A stretch of 64,000 nt of DNA from Apostichopus japonicus (taxonomy: Eukaryota > Echinodermata > Holothuroidea > Aspidochirotida > Stichopodidae): NCBI RefSeq assembly GCF_037975245.1, contig NC_092572.1, positions 20,090,489-20,154,488 of the forward strand. The letters run 5' to 3'. Made by a program: the position numbers and the translations under genes. This document shows positions 61,765 through 64,000 of this stretch, piece after piece; the first letter of the stretch is position 1; each line of letters starts with the position of its first letter. The notes under the pieces were generated by a model, which saw only the letters and a list, made by a program, of their open reading frames with translations, had not been told where the DNA came from and did not search any database.

Positions 61765-61787
61765 TAACTTTGAGGTGAATAACACAA
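61765..61787 (-). repeat. Long-range complementary segment B', next to the SECIS
   Basis: ATAACTTTGAGGTGAATAAC (plus strand, starting 61763-61765) is complementary over about 23 positions with 2 mismatches (13 in an unbroken run, 61768-61780) to 62371-62393. It ends 4 nt before the SECIS ATGA on the transcript. Confidence 0.75.
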
Positions 61788-62370
61788 TTCAATTGCTAGA
61801 TTTCTTTCCGATCTCTAGAAAAAAATAAATATATAAATAAAACTTCCGGAACCGAAGATGCAATTCGCACGTCCTGAAACAGTTACTTTGGATCATCGAT
61901 TAAACCTGTTTACAAACTTCAACAATGGATGACCTGTTACAATTCAAACAGAAAAAGTATTAACCCAGAAGGAAATGAGGGGGGGGGGTGAGCATAGCCT
62001 CCAACCCCATGTATATTCGACATCCCCCTACCCCATCCTGTTAATGAGTGAACTTATGCTTTCTTTGAAGAGAGCTCACCTTATTCAATTTATTAATTGC
62101 AAACTATCCATATATTATTTTCTGCAAAATTTGTAATCTAGAGTCACCATGAACACAATCCAATGGAAGCTATCTGTGCCATCTGTTATTATTGTAGATT
62201 ACTTGATTTACTTTTACACAAGGACTGGGAAAAGTGGAATTCTATTCAAAATCTTCAATAATTTACTTTTTTCCTTATGTGACATTAAACAAAATTTGCC
62301 CAATAGCTGACTGGAGAGTGAGCTGTTCAATATATTAAGTCTAATTAAAAAAAAAAAATCATTATATTTG

Positions 62371-62393
62371 TGTGTGATTCACCTCAAAGATAT
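62371..62393 (-). repeat. Long-range complementary segment B
   Basis: Plus strand TGTGTGATTCACCTCAAAGA; ATTCACCTCAAAG (62377-62389) is the exact reverse complement of 61768-61780. It lies in the selenoprotein S 3' UTR, 36 nt downstream (on the transcript) of segment A'. Confidence 0.75.
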
Positions 62394-62428
62394 CAGCTAG
62401 TTTTTTCGACACCATTCACCACTATCAA

Positions 62429-62463
62429 AATTTCTCTATGCAAACGAGTCACATGACCACACT
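62429..62463 (-). repeat. Long-range complementary segment A'
   Basis: Plus strand AATTTCTCTATGCAAA, then CGAG, then TCACATGACCACACT. These two blocks (16 and 15 nt) are exact reverse complements of blocks at 63302-63317 and 63280-63294. Confidence 0.85.
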
Positions 62464-63279
62464 TTAATGCAAGATAAAAAGTTCCATCCCTGACATTTAT
62501 GAGTTTACATCATAAATCATGTTGTCTTGATCAAATAATATTGATATTTATGATAATGTTATCTTGACCTATAACATTTAATATAAGTATATTTTGAAAA
62601 GACATAAAATTGCCCCCACACCATAGAATTATATCAAAATAATTAAACAATTATATCACAGCACATACTCAGTCATGTCTAATTTCCTGCTTGGGTGAGC
62701 ATTTCAAACCTTAAAATTTTGCAACAATGTATTAAATTCACTACCAATCTAGCATACTTAAACATGGTTATACTATTCATGCTGAAGTTTGTCCAAATGT
62801 GCCAACAATTGATGGAAACATACTTGAATGCTAATGTAAGGATAAATAAAAAATTAAATAAATTACACAAAACGATGCAAGGTTGCTTTTATGTTACACA
62901 TTAGCCTCAATGAATAAACCATTGAAAAAACTCGCTAAACAAGAGGAGCCAATGAAGTATTTTTAAGTAGATTAGTGAGTTATTACTGTTGAAGGGTTCA
63001 ATCAATGTCTGCATATGACATGACTTTATCAGATTAATATAAGATGACCACCCTACCTCAATATACAGCATTGTAGAGGCGGACTTCACTGCTTAACTTA
63101 ACTGTATCTTTCTATTTCAAAGGGATATAATTACAGACCTCCCAGCGGTAAAATAAAGGATTTTTAACATTGTAAATGAGATATAAAGAACCCTTTTACA
63201 AATAAATAATTACATTTACATCAAAACTGTTCCTCAGGGACAGTACTCCCAAATAAACCAGTTCAAAGGTAAACAGAAT

Positions 63280-63317
63280 AGTGTGGTCATGTGAAAAGCT
63301 ATTTGCATAGAGAAATT
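63280..63317 (-). repeat. Long-range complementary segment A, starting in the SELENOS stop codon
   Basis: Plus strand AGTGTGGTCATGTGA (63280-63294), a 7-nt spacer, and TTTGCATAGAGAAATT (63302-63317). Exact complement in two blocks to 62429-62463. On the transcript it begins inside the terminal UAA, 4 nt after the selenocysteine UGA. Confidence 0.85.
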
Positions 63318-63707
63318 AACCTCATCCACCTCGACTGAAGTTCCTCCGTTGTGCTCGAAAACCACCGCCGATATCTCCCGCCAAGGGATTGAAACCTGTG
63401 AAACCAAGAAGATCGAAAAAAGAGTCTAGTTCAGACTTCAAGCAGCTTGTTGTGGTTCAATAAATTGACTAGCATTATAACAGACCTTGTTGTTGCACAC
63501 TCGATACATCCAACTTCTCCAATCGTGAAGCAAAAATATCGAGAAAATAATGAATATAATAAGTGGATAAATTCAAAATGAATTTAAATTGGAAAACAAT
63601 AAAGCCAACTACTAGCGGAATAATTATCCATCTTCCTCACCTTCACGTAGAGGCTTTTTGGGCTTTGGTTTTGACGACCCTGAACCATTGCTTGTAGGGT
63701 AGTTGTC
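63316..63707 (-). CDS. SELENOS: Selenoprotein S, last two coding exons (partial)
   Basis: Exons on the minus strand: 63707-63641 and 63395-63316, joined in phase 1 (CAG acceptors, GTGAGG donor). The first encodes DNYPTSNGSGSSKPK and PKKPLRE; the second continues GFNPLAGDIGGG and ends NFSRGG-UGA-G-UAA. The human SELENOS (VIMP) C-terminus has KPLRGGGYNPLSGEGGG and ends GGUG. Thus TGA at 63324-63322 is selenocysteine, the second-to-last residue, and TAA at 63318-63316 is the true stop. A SECIS at 61760-61715 supports this. Family role: single-pass ER membrane protein with a C-terminal Cys-Sec type reductase tail that links p97/VCP to Derlins in ER-associated degradation. The usual Cys partner (GGGACSW in human) is not obvious here: that position reads GGGFRAQ. 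Upstream exons with the membrane segment lie beyond 64000. Confidence 0.85.
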
Positions 63708-64000
63708 CTGAAAAAGGAGGAAGAAACATGAAATAAGTTTACAACCATAAATGACTCTATTTCAAAAGCCAATTCAGATCCTTCAGAATAAAGAAACAAA
63801 ACACGACCCTCCTCTTACCTATGACAAGAAAAAAGCCGTTCATGGAATAATTAATCTTTTATACAAGGCAAATTGGCTATACGAAATGGCCAAGTTGCTT
63901 TTATACAAATGAAGAGCTGTATAAGGTAAAACAGGAAAATTTTGTATTTTCAGTGTTTCATGATATGAAAAAAAAAAAAAATTGCATGCAGTTAATACTT

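Noticed and set aside
62490-62520. Hairpin TTTATGA/TCATAAA with AA in the loop as the SECIS
   Set aside because: It has ATGA and AA, but the 3' side lacks the needed GA after the helix; the element at 61715-61760 satisfies every rule.
63316-63395. Selenoprotein K as an alternative identity
   Set aside because: SELENOK also ends near GGU, but KPLR, NPL and GGG spacing and the final GGUG fit SELENOS.

Overview
The window is animal nuclear DNA. It has split genes with GT-AG introns, intronless-coding C2H2 zinc-finger genes, dense dispersed repeats, tRNA-derived SINEs, long (TA)n and poly-C/poly-G runs, and no bacterial-style operons. The gene content (a Bcl-3-type nuclear IkB, a heparan/uronyl 2-O-sulfotransferase-like gene and a selenoprotein S gene) fits a marine invertebrate deuterostome. 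An echinoderm such as a sea cucumber is my best guess, but that is inference: no species-specific marker was tested.

Layout. 1-3.5 kb: repeats, including a 34-bp minisatellite of about 28.7 copies. 3.56-3.78 kb (-): first coding exon of a type II membrane protein. 6.27-12.56 kb (+): a complete eight-exon 2-O-sulfotransferase-like gene, divergent from the first exon and probably its paralogue. 13.6-14.0 kb: a hAT-like MITE with perfect 8-bp target duplications. 15.1-29.0 kb: three zinc-finger genes (-, +, -) that share the same 11-finger layout, with relics of local duplication around the first one. 29-40 kb: gene-poor, with SINEs, microsatellites and repeats. 40.9-57.4 kb (+): an eight-exon Bcl-3-like gene whose large introns hold MITEs, pyrimidine tracts and tandem repeats. 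57.4-61.5 kb: its probable 3' UTR, a 58-bp minisatellite and a SINE. 61.5-63.7 kb (-): the last two coding exons of selenoprotein S (SELENOS), its UGA selenocysteine codon, a long 3' UTR, a SECIS element and a poly(A) signal.

The most notable items are these. (1) The SELENOS 3' UTR holds a convincing SECIS about 1.56 kb from the UGA, plus two consecutive long-range complementary segments. If both pair, they loop out almost all of that distance, placing the UGA beside one stem and the SECIS beside the other. (2) The Bcl-3-like gene carries a 45-nt in-frame microexon at the ANK1/ANK2 junction; skipping it restores the usual Bcl-3 linker. (3) The same protein carries an IkB-type DSGIGS degron motif C-terminal to its ankyrin repeats instead of N-terminal. 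(4) The zinc-finger cluster shows ongoing local duplication, including a second copy of a start codon with its splice acceptor.

All coordinates were read by eye from the sequence. Splice sites were chosen by GT/AG, phase continuity and protein family similarity known to me. No database search was run.
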